Below, one piece after another: positions 38,428 to 47,246 of a stretch of DNA of 64,000 bases. The notes beneath the pieces were generated by a model, which worked only from the letters and a program-made list of their open reading frames with translations, searched no databases and was not told where the DNA came from. A program made the position numbers and the translations under genes. This DNA comes from Atopobium deltae (lineage in GTDB: Bacteria; Actinomycetota; Coriobacteriia; Coriobacteriales; Atopobiaceae), in assembly GCF_001552785.1 (NCBI RefSeq), contig NZ_KQ959486.1:35039-99038 (forward strand). Direction: 5' to 3'. Each line of letters begins with the position of its first letter. The first letter of the stretch is position 1.

Positions 38428-40734
38428 CTAGAAGGCACCACCGCCTCCACCGCCACCGAAGCCGCCACCTCCGCCGCCAGAAAAGCCACTGCCGCCTCCG
38501 CCAAACGAACCGCCCGACAAAGAATTGAGCGACGAAGCCGCTGCCACATCATGCGCCCGCGATACCGCCGAATCAAAGCTTGTATACAGTGGTCGGTAGC
38601 TGTAGGGCGAGGTATAGAACCACGGATACACGTCAACCTGGTCGACGTTGGGAACATACTGCAGCATTGCCTGTGTAAGCTCCTCGATGACCTGCTGTGA
38701 AACGCCAAGCGCTACTGCAAGGACCAAAATTCTGTTCCAAAGCACAATGTCGCCAGGGACCGCTTCCTTAAGGCGCGTGAAGTCCCTCACCCAACGCTCG
38801 AAAGCCCTCAGCTTGGCGCGAGTTTCGCAAGCCTCACTCGAGAGCTCGTCCATGGCCCACACGAGACGCACGTGCATCACAACCATGACCACAATGGTGA
38901 TGGCAATGCCCGAGGCAAAGAGGAGCCCGTTAACGCCTGGCACTCCTTCAATGAGCAGGTACAACCCCGCACCAAAAGTGAGTAAAAACACGATCAGCAC
39001 GATGCCTTCAAGCGCCAGCGCAATGCCCTTATGATTGTTGTGCTCGTCCACAAAGAAGTTTCTCTCGAGGGCCTGTGCCTCGGCTTTTGCCTTCCAGGAT
39101 TCAAACCAGCTCGTGTAGGTTTTGGGAGAGGTGCGCGCCGCGCGATTAAATGCCTTGCTCGATACCTGGAACAACACGCCACCAGTCGCGATGTCGCCTG
39201 CACCAAACCCGCCAGCTCCCACGCCAGTCTTCTCGCCAGCGATGCCGCCCGCATCCACATCCGCCTCGTCATCTTCGTAGGCGGCCTCGAGGTCGGCATC
39301 ATACTCGTCATCCTCGGTAAAGGCATCAACGATGCTGCCGAGCAAGCCCTTGCGCTTCTTCTTGTTCTTTTTCTTCTCTTCTTTCTCGTACACCTTTTGT
39401 AAAATTTGATACGTCTGTTTGTCGAGAGGATCGGTGAGCTCGTCGGCCGACTTCAAAACCAAGATGATGAGCTCTTCGTCTTTGCGCGGCTTGCCCGCTT
39501 TGGTGAGCGCTGGCGCAACCTTAATCACTTTTTGAGCGCTGAGGTGCATAAGCGCGGTGACGAAGTCCTGCTCGCTTGCATGACCATTCCGCATGAGCAG
39601 CGTATAGAGCACGGGGTGATCTTTGGTGGGCGCGTCACGGAAATACGTATCATCAAACTGTGGCGTATGCAGACGCTTGTAGCGCCTGTAGAGCATAAAG
39701 GCTACGACGGCCGTCGCGACAACCGAGGCTGGCAACACTCCAAAGAAGAGCACATGATATGCCTGCATAAAGCTGCGCAAAAATGCCTGATGACGCGCAA
39801 TGCGCTCACGTGCTGCTTCGCGACGCGCGTTGGCCTGTTCGGCCCATTCTTTTTCCTCCTGCAGCACGGTATCCAAGTGAGCAGGGCCTGAAGGCTTGAC
39901 CTGACTGACCCAGCTGGTGGGAAAAATCACGCGTGCCTCAGCAAACTCACTCGTGCCCACTTCGGGAGTTTTATACAAAATGGCATTCGGATTGTTGTCT
40001 TCATGCACAGAGCCCAGCAGGTTGCCGTGGCCCCAAGCGCGCACGTTGTCGCCCTGCCTCATCTTGTCATTGGCAGGCACGGGCAAGACGATGCGGCAGG
40101 TCACATTCTTGGAAACATTGTCCCAACCGTCAGACACAAACTTCCAGTACAGCTCAGCGCAGTCCGACCACACCGACACGGCGTTCTGAACACGATACGA
40201 AATTTTGTAGGTTGCGCTGCCGTTGCGGACCTTATTAAAAAGCTTGATTTGTTTAACGCCGTCATCCTGCTGCACCTGAAATGTCTGGTTATCTTCGGAA
40301 TCCGACTCCTCAAACTGCTTCTCGGCAGGCTGTCCGTCGAGCTGCGTCATCCCCGCACGAATGTCGGTGACCTTCAGCTCCCGGCCTTGGTAGGTGCCCT
40401 CGGAGATACGCCAATACACGCCGTTAAATTTCCCTTCAAACGAAAACGTGCGCTTCTCGACCACGTCCAGCGAACCGTCGGTGTTGACGCTGGCCTCGAT
40501 ATCGACGGCTGTCATCTCGTAATCTTTGGCCAGTGCTTGCTGCGGAACAAACAGCATCATCACAGCTAGCACGATGCTAACGAGAAGACCCACAAACCCC
40601 GCTCCTGACAATCGGGCTGGCGAGAAGACCGATCCTCTCAATGCGTTTGCCGACGCGCTTGGCAAGCTGTCTACCGCGGTATTCGCCGAGGTTTTTGCCT
40701 CAGGGGTTGCCGATGTATTTGTGTGTGTATTCAT
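38428..40734 (-). CDS. DUF2207-family membrane protein with Gly-rich tail
   Basis: 768 residues from the ATG at 40734 (GGAGG site). A Ser/Thr/Ala-rich leader is followed by a membrane segment (GFVGLLVSIVLAVMMLFV, about 43-60) and an extracytoplasmic DUF2207 domain (KDYEMTAVDIEASVNTDGS, FNGVYWRISEG). There is then a membrane helix near residue 315 (VLFFGVLPASVVATAVVAFM), a cytoplasmic DUF2207 C domain with an acidic low-complexity insert, two more helices, and the end GGGGSGFSGGGGGGFGGGGG-like tail. Function unknown; family members sit in the membrane of many Actinobacteria. Two copies of the dispersed 10-mer lie 31 bp apart in the coding start (40581, 40621), read in two different registers. 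Confidence 0.85.
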   Translation of the reverse strand: MNTHTNTSATPEAKTSANTAVDSLPSASANALRGSVFSPARLSGAGFVGLLVSIVLAVMMLFVPQQALAKDYEMTAVDIEASVNTDGSLDVVEKRTFSFEGKFNGVYWRISEGTYQGRELKVTDIRAGMTQLDGQPAEKQFEESDSEDNQTFQVQQDDGVKQIKLFNKVRNGSATYKISYRVQNAVSVWSDCAELYWKFVSDGWDNVSKNVTCRIVLPVPANDKMRQGDNVRAWGHGNLLGSVHEDNNPNAILYKTPEVGTSEFAEARVIFPTSWVSQVKPSGPAHLDTVLQEEKEWAEQANARREAARERIARHQAFLRSFMQAYHVLFFGVLPASVVATAVVAFMLYRRYKRLHTPQFDDTYFRDAPTKDHPVLYTLLMRNGHASEQDFVTALMHLSAQKVIKVAPALTKAGKPRKDEELIILVLKSADELTDPLDKQTYQILQKVYEKEEKKKNKKKRKGLLGSIVDAFTEDDEYDADLEAAYEDDEADVDAGGIAGEKTGVGAGGFGAGDIATGGVLFQVSSKAFNRAARTSPKTYTSWFESWKAKAEAQALERNFFVDEHNNHKGIALALEGIVLIVFLLTFGAGLYLLIEGVPGVNGLLFASGIAITIVVMVVMHVRLVWAMDELSSEACETRAKLRAFERWVRDFTRLKEAVPGDIVLWNRILVLAVALGVSQQVIEELTQAMLQYVPNVDQVDVYPWFYTSPYSYRPLYTSFDSAVSRAHDVAAASSLNSLSGGSFGGGGSGFSGGGGGGFGGGGGGGAF

Positions 40735-41007
40735 CGATCCTCCGAAAACCATCTGCTGACGCTTCGCGTGTGTTGGATACGCATGCGCGAGCTCATATGT
40801 CAGCGTGCATACACATGCTAAATTTTACCCTATTGCAGCGCATACCATCTCATGGTTTGTCCATGGTTTGCAAGACGTTTTGGCTGCTTTTTTCCGCATG
40901 CTTTGCCTCGCATGCTTTGCCCTGTTATTTTGAAATTTTACTCAAAAATAAAAGTGGGACTAACAAAATTGTTCAGAGTACGGTATGATTCCTAGACGTA
41001 TATCATT

Positions 41008-41098
41008 GGAGAGTTGACCGAGAGGCTGAAGGTGCTCGCCTGCTAAGCGAGTATAGGATAAAATCCTATCTGGGGTTCGAATCCCCAACTCTCCGCCA
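41008..41098 (+). tRNA. tRNA-Ser (anticodon GCT)
   Basis: Class II tRNA: acceptor GGAGAGT, anticodon stem CTCGC/GCGAG with loop CTGCTAA, long variable arm (TAGGATAAAATCCTA) and encoded CCA. Confidence 0.95.
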
Positions 41099-41107
41099 GA
41101 TAATAAC

Positions 41108-41147
41108 AAGCGTCTACCCGCATTTTTGCTGGTAGACGCTTTTTTAT
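41108..41147. terminator. Bidirectional terminator after tRNA-Ser
   Basis: AAGCGTCTACC and GGTAGACGCTT pair around 12 nt, followed by TTTTT. It also serves the convergent small gene whose stop starts at 41148. Confidence 0.9.
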
Positions 41148-41348
41148 TTAGCCAGTCTGCTTTGTTTGCTCGGTCGTTTTTGCTTGTTTTTTCATTTCTT
41201 CCTGCTGGGTTTGCTGTAGATCAAGCTCATCCCAAAACTCACTTATGGGATGAGTTTTAAGAGTTCCAGCGGCCTTCTGCGCTTCGCACTCTTCAAAAAT
41301 ACGCAGGTCATACTCATCCTCTGAAACGCCCGTATTACTGGCCGACAT
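41148..41348 (-). CDS. Small hydrophilic protein of unknown function
   Basis: 66 residues from the ATG at 41348 (AAGGAG seven bases before). The middle reads EEYDLR-like EDEYDLRIFEECEAQKAAG, then TLKTHPISEFWDEL, and the C-terminus is Gln/Lys/Thr-rich. The TLKTHPISEFWDEL line resembles the C-terminal end of RelB-type antitoxins that wraps a toxin, but no toxin gene is adjacent, so I do not assign it. Confidence 0.55.
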   Translation of the reverse strand: MSASNTGVSEDEYDLRIFEECEAQKAAGTLKTHPISEFWDELDLQQTQQEEMKKQAKTTEQTKQTG

Positions 41349-41482
41349 GTTTATTCTCCTTTTTGTTCGCAGCATACATATGTGGTGAGCTGCACTTAAT
41401 TCGTCTACTTGTGCCCATCTTAACGTAACAACCGCTCTTTACCGCGCCTTAGCCACGCGGGTAAAACTTTCTAAATTCAAGC

Positions 41483-41511
41483 TTGACACCCCCTAGGCAA
41501 GGTGTCATTAT
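41483..41511 (+). promoter_or_regulatory. tRNA-Arg(ACG) promoter with an internal dyad
   Basis: TTGACA (41483-41488), 17-bp spacer, CATTAT (41506-41511). Within it TGACACC (41484-41490) and GGTGTCA (41501-41507) form an inverted repeat overlapping both boxes. Confidence 0.6.
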
Positions 41512-41523
41512 AATAAAGTACTT

Positions 41524-41600
41524 GCGGCGTTACCTCAGCTGGATAGAGGGCCTGACTACGAATCAGGACGTCACAGGTTCGAATCCTGTACGCCGCACCA
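41524..41600 (+). tRNA. tRNA-Arg (anticodon ACG)
   Basis: Acceptor GCGGCGT/ACGCCGC, anticodon stem CCTGA with loop CTACGAA, T arm CACAGGTTCGAATCCTGT, encoded CCA at 41598-41600. Confidence 0.96.
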
Positions 41601-41610
41601 CGTTGTATGC

Positions 41611-41639
41611 AAAAACCAGAGCCTGGCTCTGGTTTTTTT
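41611..41639 (+). terminator. Terminator of tRNA-Arg
   Basis: AACCAGAGCC/GGCTCTGGTT stem with a T loop, followed by seven T. Confidence 0.93.
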
Positions 41640-41681
41640 GTTATAGCAAAGCTCTGCCAACCCTGCCCAACATCCACCGCT

Positions 41682-42005
41682 TCACGCGGGACGAAACTTA
41701 ATAAAGTTCCCCGCCTCAATGGAATACTGGTAGATAATCTCGCACCTATCCAACACATCCATCAAGTCAATAAGATAGTAATCATCCTGCTTTAACTTGT
41801 CATACAGCACCTGCACAAGACTGTCGTATGAACATTGCAGCAAGCGCTCCAACCCAGCGCTCTGCGTGGGAGCAATGCGTATACTGTGTACATAGCGATC
41901 TGTATCAAAAATCGCAATAACTTCTTGACTTCGAAGCTCCTCTTTGACGTAGACCCACCCTTTATTGTTTTGTGAAATAGCAATGAGTTTATGTTCTGCA
42001 CACAT
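41682..42005 (-). CDS. Protein of unknown function
   Basis: 107 residues from the ATG at 42005 (AAGGGGG site). Starts KLIAISQNNKGWVYVKEELR, with SQEVIAIFDTDRYVHSIRIA in the middle and a helical C-terminus (LVQVLYDKLKQDDYYLIDLM). No signal or membrane segment; two Cys, one near the start, do not form a motif. I do not recognise it. The gene is monocistronic between tRNA-Arg and serS. Confidence 0.6.
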   Translation of the reverse strand: MCAEHKLIAISQNNKGWVYVKEELRSQEVIAIFDTDRYVHSIRIAPTQSAGLERLLQCSYDSLVQVLYDKLKQDDYYLIDLMDVLDRCEIIYQYSIEAGNFIKFRPA

Positions 42006-42187
42006 CGTAGCCCCCTTACGTTTCTTCTAAGCTAGTATAGCAAAAACAGAACATATGTTCTATTCTTTTTTAAGAAAAAACTCTTTTGCGGGCAGGACGC
42101 ATCTAGCAGATGGGCGCTCACCCACAAAAGAGCTTCTCAAGAACAGCGTTTAAGGTATTGCTATACACAGCCTACGCTACACACAGA

Positions 42188-43474
42188 CTACGCAAGAGGC
42201 GTGATCTTCTCGACACCTCCCATATAAGGAACAAGCACCTCGGGGACCGTAATGGAGCCATCCTCGTTTTGGTAGTTTTCCATAATGGCAGCCATGGCGC
42301 GGCCCACCGCAAGGCCCGAGCCGTTAAGGGTGTGCACGAGGCGCGTTCCCTTAAACTCGTTGGGGTCCTTGTAGCGAATGTTGGCGCGGCGTGCCTGGAA
42401 GTCCCAGCAGTTGGAGCAGGACGAGATCTCTTTGTAATTGTTGTAGCTCGGGAGCCACACTTCGATGTCATAGCACTTGCGAGCCGAAAAACCGATATCG
42501 CCCGTGCAAAGCGTCACCACGCGATAGGGCAAGCCAAGCTTTTGCAAGAGCAGCTCCGCCTCGGCGACCATGGACTCGAGCTGGTTCATGGAGTCTTCTG
42601 GTTTAGCAAACTTCACCATCTCGACCTTATCGAACTGGTGCACGCGAATGATGCCGCGGGTATCGCGGCCAGCACTTCCTGCCTCTTCGCGGAAGCAGGG
42701 CGTGAAGGCCGTATACCACAGCGGGAGCTGTGAGGCGTCCAAAATTTCATCGCGGTGGATGTTGGTCAGCTGTACCTCAGCCGTTGGAATAAGGTACAGG
42801 TTGGGCTGCACGTGATAAAGGTCTTCATCGAACTTGGGAAGTTGACCCGTACCAAACAGTGACTCGTGGTTGGTAATGACGGGCGTCCACCACTCTTTGA
42901 AGCCCGCCTCCAGATGCGTATTAATAAAGAAGTTGATGAGCGCGCGCTCCATGCGAGCACCCATACCGCCCAGCAGATAAAAACGCGTGCCTACCAGCTT
43001 AACGCCACGCTCAAAATCAATCATGCCTGTTTGAGGGGCCAAATCCCAGTGCGCTTGCGGATCAAACCCAAACTCACGCGGAGTGCCCCAGCGGCGAACC
43101 TCGGGATTCTCGGAATCATCTTTGCCGTAGGGAACGGTCTCGTCGGGGATGTTAGGGATGGCACTTACCAGCGCAAAGAGTTCGTCCTCGACAGCGCTGC
43201 GCTTCTCGTCCAGCTCGGCGATACGGTCCTTTTGGGAAGATACCTGCTGCTTTGCCTCCTCAGCTTCCTGCGTTTTGCCTTCGTGCATCAGAAGACCAAT
43301 GCGCTTGGAAATTGCATTGCGCTCGGCCTGGAGCTTCTCTTGCTTGGTGATGGCCAGGCGGCGCTGCTCGTCCAATTCAAAAAAGCGCTCGCGATCCCAG
43401 TGTGCGTTTTGGCGCGATGCACAGGCCTTATCGACAACATCGGGATTCTCTCGTACAAACTTAATATCGAGCAT
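42188..43474 (-). CDS. serS: Seryl-tRNA synthetase
   Basis: 428 residues from the ATG at 43474 (AAGGAAGG site; the ORF extends further upstream without homology). The N-terminal coiled-coil arm (about 30-105, alternating Lys/Glu-rich) binds the tRNA-Ser variable arm. Class II motif 2 is CFREEAGSAGRDTRGIIRVH; the motif 3 region has LNGSGLAVGRAMAAI. It charges tRNA-Ser; one tRNA-Ser gene is 1.1 kb downstream, but no link is implied. Transcribed toward the small gene at 41682. The divergent promoter region (43475-43589) has paired repeats. Confidence 0.97.
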   Translation of the reverse strand: MLDIKFVRENPDVVDKACASRQNAHWDRERFFELDEQRRLAITKQEKLQAERNAISKRIGLLMHEGKTQEAEEAKQQVSSQKDRIAELDEKRSAVEDELFALVSAIPNIPDETVPYGKDDSENPEVRRWGTPREFGFDPQAHWDLAPQTGMIDFERGVKLVGTRFYLLGGMGARMERALINFFINTHLEAGFKEWWTPVITNHESLFGTGQLPKFDEDLYHVQPNLYLIPTAEVQLTNIHRDEILDASQLPLWYTAFTPCFREEAGSAGRDTRGIIRVHQFDKVEMVKFAKPEDSMNQLESMVAEAELLLQKLGLPYRVVTLCTGDIGFSARKCYDIEVWLPSYNNYKEISSCSNCWDFQARRANIRYKDPNEFKGTRLVHTLNGSGLAVGRAMAAIMENYQNEDGSITVPEVLVPYMGGVEKITPLA

Positions 43475-43520
43475 TACGGTGCCTTCCTTACGTGACTTAA
43501 AACCTCGTAAATATTTAAAG

Positions 43521-43557
43521 TATACTTGTATCTTACTCGGAAATATACTTGTATCTT
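43521..43557. repeat. Paired 14-bp repeat in the serS promoter region
   Basis: TATACTTGTATCTT at 43521-43534 and 43544-43557, 23 bp apart, between serS and the divergent small membrane gene. Each copy contains a TATACT -10-like element, so they may be tandem promoters or operator sites. Confidence 0.75.
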
Positions 43558-43589
43558 GCACAGAAAGATACAGCGGAAAGGTATTTCAT

Positions 43590-43826
43590 ATGGCTCTCAT
43601 AGGAGAACTTTTTAATCGCATTGGGGAATTGCTTGGCTGGCTTTTTCACACTCGTGTTGGTGTCGGTGTTTTGCTGGTCATAGGCGTTGTAATTTGCGGC
43701 GTCGCGGCAGCCATGTTGGAGCGTCGCAGCCGAGAGCTGTATTACGATCACGGCGACCCCGACGACGAGAGCGACGAGAGCGGCTGGAACCCTTTTGACG
43801 ACAATTCTGACGATACAAGCGAGTAG
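43590..43826 (+). CDS. Small single-pass membrane protein
   Basis: 78 residues. One membrane helix (VGVGVLLVIGVVICGVAAAML, about 24-44), a short basic region and a strongly acidic C-terminus (DHGDPDDESDESGWNPFDDN). No family recognised. The start at 43590 has GGAAAGG upstream, and the same frame extends further 5' as an unrelated shadow. Divergent from serS. Confidence 0.65.
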   Translation: MALIGELFNRIGELLGWLFHTRVGVGVLLVIGVVICGVAAAMLERRSRELYYDHGDPDDESDESGWNPFDDNSDDTSE

Positions 43827-43848
43827 CTGCGCAAAGGCGCATAAAAAA

Positions 43849-43935
43849 TGGTGCGGGCGAAAGGACTTGAACCTTCATGAGCGTGAGCTCATACGGACCT
43901 GAACCGTACGCGTCTGCCAATTCCGCCACGCCCGC
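43849..43935 (-). tRNA. tRNA-Leu (anticodon CAG)
   Basis: Minus-strand class II tRNA: acceptor GCGGGCG, anticodon stem TACGG/CCGTA with loop TTCAGGT, variable arm, encoded CCA at 43849-43851. Confidence 0.95.
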
Positions 43936-43961
43936 ATACAGGCAGATTTTACCCCGAACTT

Positions 43962-43991
43962 TTGCCTTCTGGCAAGCGCTAAGGGTAAAAT
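43962..43991 (+). promoter_or_regulatory. Candidate promoter of the kinase/FHA/cell-wall cluster
   Basis: TTGCCT, 18-bp spacer and TAAAAT, about 37 bp before the GTG start at 44028. Moderate match only. Confidence 0.4.
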
Positions 43992-44027
43992 ATTTTAAAT
44001 ACACGAACTGCCAAGGGAGGTATCGTC

Positions 44028-46043
44028 GTGGCCCGGTCTCAAAAACGATCTCAAAAAACACGCACCATGCTGCGACAGCTTCCTTTTTCTGCCTCGAGAC
44101 ACTCGGGGCACTTTGGTGTAGGACAATTCGGTGGCACGCAACAGTTTGGCGGCGCGCAATTCGGCGCCCAGCAGCCTGGCGCCCCACAGCAGTTTGACGA
44201 GACACCATACATCCCACAGCAGTGTGCACAGCTTTTATTTAATCGCTATCGCATTTTAGAAACGCGCGCAACAGGTGGCTTTGGCAGCGTTGAGATTTGT
44301 TGGGATACCCGCCTACAGCGCCGCGTAGCCATCAAAAAATTGCCGCTGCAAACGCCCGAAGCCGCGGTCGCAGGTGCAGACGCAGGCGCGCTCGACGACT
44401 CCCCACAAGACTTTTACCTGCAGGGATCCACTATGCAGGAAGCCCTCAATGAGGCGCGCACCGCAAGCATGCTCAGCCATCCCAATATCGTGTCCGTCTA
44501 TGATTTTGAATGGGATGGCATCTATGCCTATCTCGTAATGGAATATGTCGATGGCCTAAGCTTGCAAGAGCTGCTCATGCGCCTTGAGGGCGGCACTCTC
44601 ACGGGCGAAGAGTGGAATTATATCCTGCAAGACATCGCAGCAGCCATTAGCTTTGCGCACGAAAATGGCGTGCTGCACCTCGATATTAAACCTGCCAACA
44701 TTATGATCGACCACACTGGCACGCCCAAGCTGACCGATTTTGGTATGGCCACGCTTGCGTCACTTGCAGGTTTTGCCGACGCCCGTGGTGGCACCATTGG
44801 CTACATGCCTCCCGAGCAGCTCGCGGGCCAGCTCGTTGATGAGCGCTGCGACCTGTTTGCACTTGCTGTCTGCATGGTGCAGGCCCTCACGGGTGCAAAT
44901 CCCTTTGAAGCGCCGACGGCCGAAGCCTCGGCTAAGCTCATCATGCGTGGTGCCGATGATTATATTGCGCAGCTTCGCTTGGACTATGGTCCCTTGTTTG
45001 CAGAGGCACTGCAAAGAGCGCTCTCGCCCGATCTTGCCAGACGAACCGCTAGCGTCGCGGACTTTGTAGACGAGGTGCGCGATGACCTTGGCGATCCTCA
45101 GCAGGGCAAGGCCTCTATCTGCGATCTTATTGCACAAACCACCGATGATGAAGAGGAGCCTGTTGCCGCCTTTGGTGTACCCTTGCGTTTTGCCGAACGC
45201 GTACCTTGGCTGCCCAACTTACTTGCCCACGTCGGTGTGGCGATAAGTTCGGCGCTTCTGCTCTACTCCTTCCTACCAGCACTTATTCCAGACGTTACGC
45301 AAGCCGCGCAAGCCGCAGACGCGACCGACCTACAAACCCTCCTCATACGCCTGGGCATCTGCACGGTGCTTGGCATCCTCAGCGCTGCCTTCGGTGGCAT
45401 TGGCCTGGCTATCTCGCTGGGCTTAAGCTTTGTTTGCGCTTGCATTGCAACCGACACGTTGAACTTCTCGACCTTTAGTGCGGGCATCATAGGCCTTGCT
45501 CTTATCGGCAGCTGGTGGCAATTCACAGGACGCAAACGACCGCTGGCGAGTCTCGGCCTAGCGCTAAGCGCAGTCCTGCGTGCACCCGCAGCAGCCGTCT
45601 TCGTGGGATGCGCGCTTTTAACGCCTGCACAAGCGGCCTTCACCACGCTTATGGGATGGCTTACCTATCATTTTGCAAGCGTGGCTTTTATACAGGGATT
45701 TTCTCTGCAAAGCGTCGTGCTCACTGGACAAAAATTTGCCGAGAACCCCCAGCTGTTTGCACCCCTTGCCTGCTTTTTGGCCGCCAGCGTTGCAGGCAGC
45801 TTCTTTACCAACAAACACACCAGATGGGCTGCGATTTTTGGAAACAGCGTGACGCTGGCGCTGGTGATTGTCGGCCTCGTCGCTCCTCTCTACATGGAAA
45901 ATGCCGGTATTTGGAGCCCCGCCTCTGTATTGAATATCCTTCTTGCGGTACTCTTGTTTGGATTATCTACGTTTGTCACTATTGTTTTTGATACGCCCAG
46001 CATCACGCACGAGGCACGAGAAGCAGAACACGAGGTAGACTAA
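44028..46043 (+). CDS. Ser/Thr protein kinase with polytopic membrane C-terminus
   Basis: 671 residues from a GTG at 44028 (GGGAGG site). A 60-residue Gln/Gly/Phe-rich leader precedes the kinase. Kinase motifs: Gly loop TRATGGFGSVEI, VAIKK, HLDIKPANIM (the usual HRD reads HLD), TDFGMA, GTIGYMPPEQ, and the conserved Arg near residue 345. From about residue 390 there are some 8-9 membrane helices (first LLAHVGVAISSALLLYSFL), not a PASTA tail, and nothing like the single helix of PknA. It is the first gene of the conserved cluster, in the place of pknA, and the next gene (fhaA) starts one base after its stop. Confidence 0.9.
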   Translation: MARSQKRSQKTRTMLRQLPFSASRHSGHFGVGQFGGTQQFGGAQFGAQQPGAPQQFDETPYIPQQCAQLLFNRYRILETRATGGFGSVEICWDTRLQRRVAIKKLPLQTPEAAVAGADAGALDDSPQDFYLQGSTMQEALNEARTASMLSHPNIVSVYDFEWDGIYAYLVMEYVDGLSLQELLMRLEGGTLTGEEWNYILQDIAAAISFAHENGVLHLDIKPANIMIDHTGTPKLTDFGMATLASLAGFADARGGTIGYMPPEQLAGQLVDERCDLFALAVCMVQALTGANPFEAPTAEASAKLIMRGADDYIAQLRLDYGPLFAEALQRALSPDLARRTASVADFVDEVRDDLGDPQQGKASICDLIAQTTDDEEEPVAAFGVPLRFAERVPWLPNLLAHVGVAISSALLLYSFLPALIPDVTQAAQAADATDLQTLLIRLGICTVLGILSAAFGGIGLAISLGLSFVCACIATDTLNFSTFSAGIIGLALIGSWWQFTGRKRPLASLGLALSAVLRAPAAAVFVGCALLTPAQAAFTTLMGWLTYHFASVAFIQGFSLQSVVLTGQKFAENPQLFAPLACFLAASVAGSFFTNKHTRWAAIFGNSVTLALVIVGLVAPLYMENAGIWSPASVLNILLAVLLFGLSTFVTIVFDTPSITHEAREAEHEVD

Positions 46044-47246
46044 ATGAACGTTCTCAACACCTTTGAAGCACGTGTTGCCGGAATTTTTGGCGCAACGCAA
46101 CAGGGCCAAGTTCCCCCCTTCTCATTCAAAAAACTCGCCAAAAAGGCGCTCCGCGAGCTCAAAAACGAAACCCTTGTTATCGACGGGATTGACACGGCGC
46201 CCGCGCTTTTTACGATTTTGATTGCCTCCGATGACGACCAGCAGATGCGCATGCTGTACGAGGAGATTTCTTTCGAGCTTTCGCAGCTCATCGAGGCGCA
46301 TTGTATTCAAAAAAATGTTGCTCTGGTGGGCAAGCCCCTCATTCGTTTTATGGTGGATCCCTCGCTGCGCCGCGGTAAGTTTGCGGTCTTTACCGAGAAC
46401 ATCGATGCGGCCGCACTCGAGCGTCTGCGCACAGAAGAGCAGGTCTTTTTACAAGGTGGCAGCTCTGCGATGCGCCGCGGTCGTGGAACGCGCGATGGGC
46501 GCGCCAACCGCACCAGCCGTGGCTCGCTTGGCGGACGAGAAGTTCGCGGTGTTGGCTCAGCAGGCGCACCTATGCCTGTAAATGCAGGCGTACCTGCGCC
46601 TTTACCTGGTGATTCTGCCATTGGGCTTGATGTACTTCCCGCAAGCGAAACTAACAATCCTGTGGTGCTTGGCGCACCAGGCGTTGGTGCACCTGGCGTT
46701 GCCATGGGTGCCGCTGCTGTTGCACACAACGCGGCAAATGTCCTCAGCGATGCTAATGCTGCTCTTAATAATGCGCCGCTGAACGACGCTGGCGTTGGCG
46801 TCGCTGCAGCAGGTGTTGCAGCCAACATGTCTGTCTCACCAGCATTTCCCGAGGTGCCGCAACCACAGCAAGCTCAGCAGCTGCCGCAAAACCACACCGT
46901 ACGCCGCGACACACCAGCAGCACACCGACCCCATCGTGGACCTGCGCCCGCTGCTGTTCCCCAAGCCCTCCTCATCAATCGCCTTTCGGGCAAGACCTAT
47001 GTTATTCAAAGCCCGGGCGCCACGATTGGCCGCGAGAGCGCCAGTGCAATGATCGTACTTCCCGACCCCAATGTCTCAAGAAGCCACGCGCAAATTCGCT
47101 ACGAGGCTGGTGCTTGGCACATGCGTGATCTGAATTCCACCAACGGAACGCAGGTCAACGATGTCGATATCAATGAGTGTATTTTGCGATCGGGTGATTT
47201 TATCACCTTCGGCGTCACAACCCTTGAATTTAGGGAGGACGCATGA
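46044..47246 (+). CDS. fhaA: FhaA-type protein: DUF3662 plus FHA domain
   Basis: 400 residues. Residues 1-115 are the DUF3662 domain of actinobacterial FhaA (MNVLNTFEARVAGIFGA, PFSFKKLAKKALRELK). A 180-residue Ala/Gly/Pro-rich linker follows, and the FHA domain lies at about 310-395 with the phosphothreonine-binding residues in ATIGRES, SRSHAQI and NSTNGT. FhaA proteins recruit kinase substrates and couple cell-wall synthesis to phosphorylation. Starts right after the kinase stop (TAA then ATG) and overlaps fhaB by an ATGA. Confidence 0.92.
   Translation: MNVLNTFEARVAGIFGATQQGQVPPFSFKKLAKKALRELKNETLVIDGIDTAPALFTILIASDDDQQMRMLYEEISFELSQLIEAHCIQKNVALVGKPLIRFMVDPSLRRGKFAVFTENIDAAALERLRTEEQVFLQGGSSAMRRGRGTRDGRANRTSRGSLGGREVRGVGSAGAPMPVNAGVPAPLPGDSAIGLDVLPASETNNPVVLGAPGVGAPGVAMGAAAVAHNAANVLSDANAALNNAPLNDAGVGVAAAGVAANMSVSPAFPEVPQPQQAQQLPQNHTVRRDTPAAHRPHRGPAPAAVPQALLINRLSGKTYVIQSPGATIGRESASAMIVLPDPNVSRSHAQIRYEAGAWHMRDLNSTNGTQVNDVDINECILRSGDFITFGVTTLEFREDA

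Noticed and set aside
43475..43589. T-box leader before serS
   Set aside because: The gap is only 115 bp and holds no T-box sequence or specifier loop, so a T-box is not supported.
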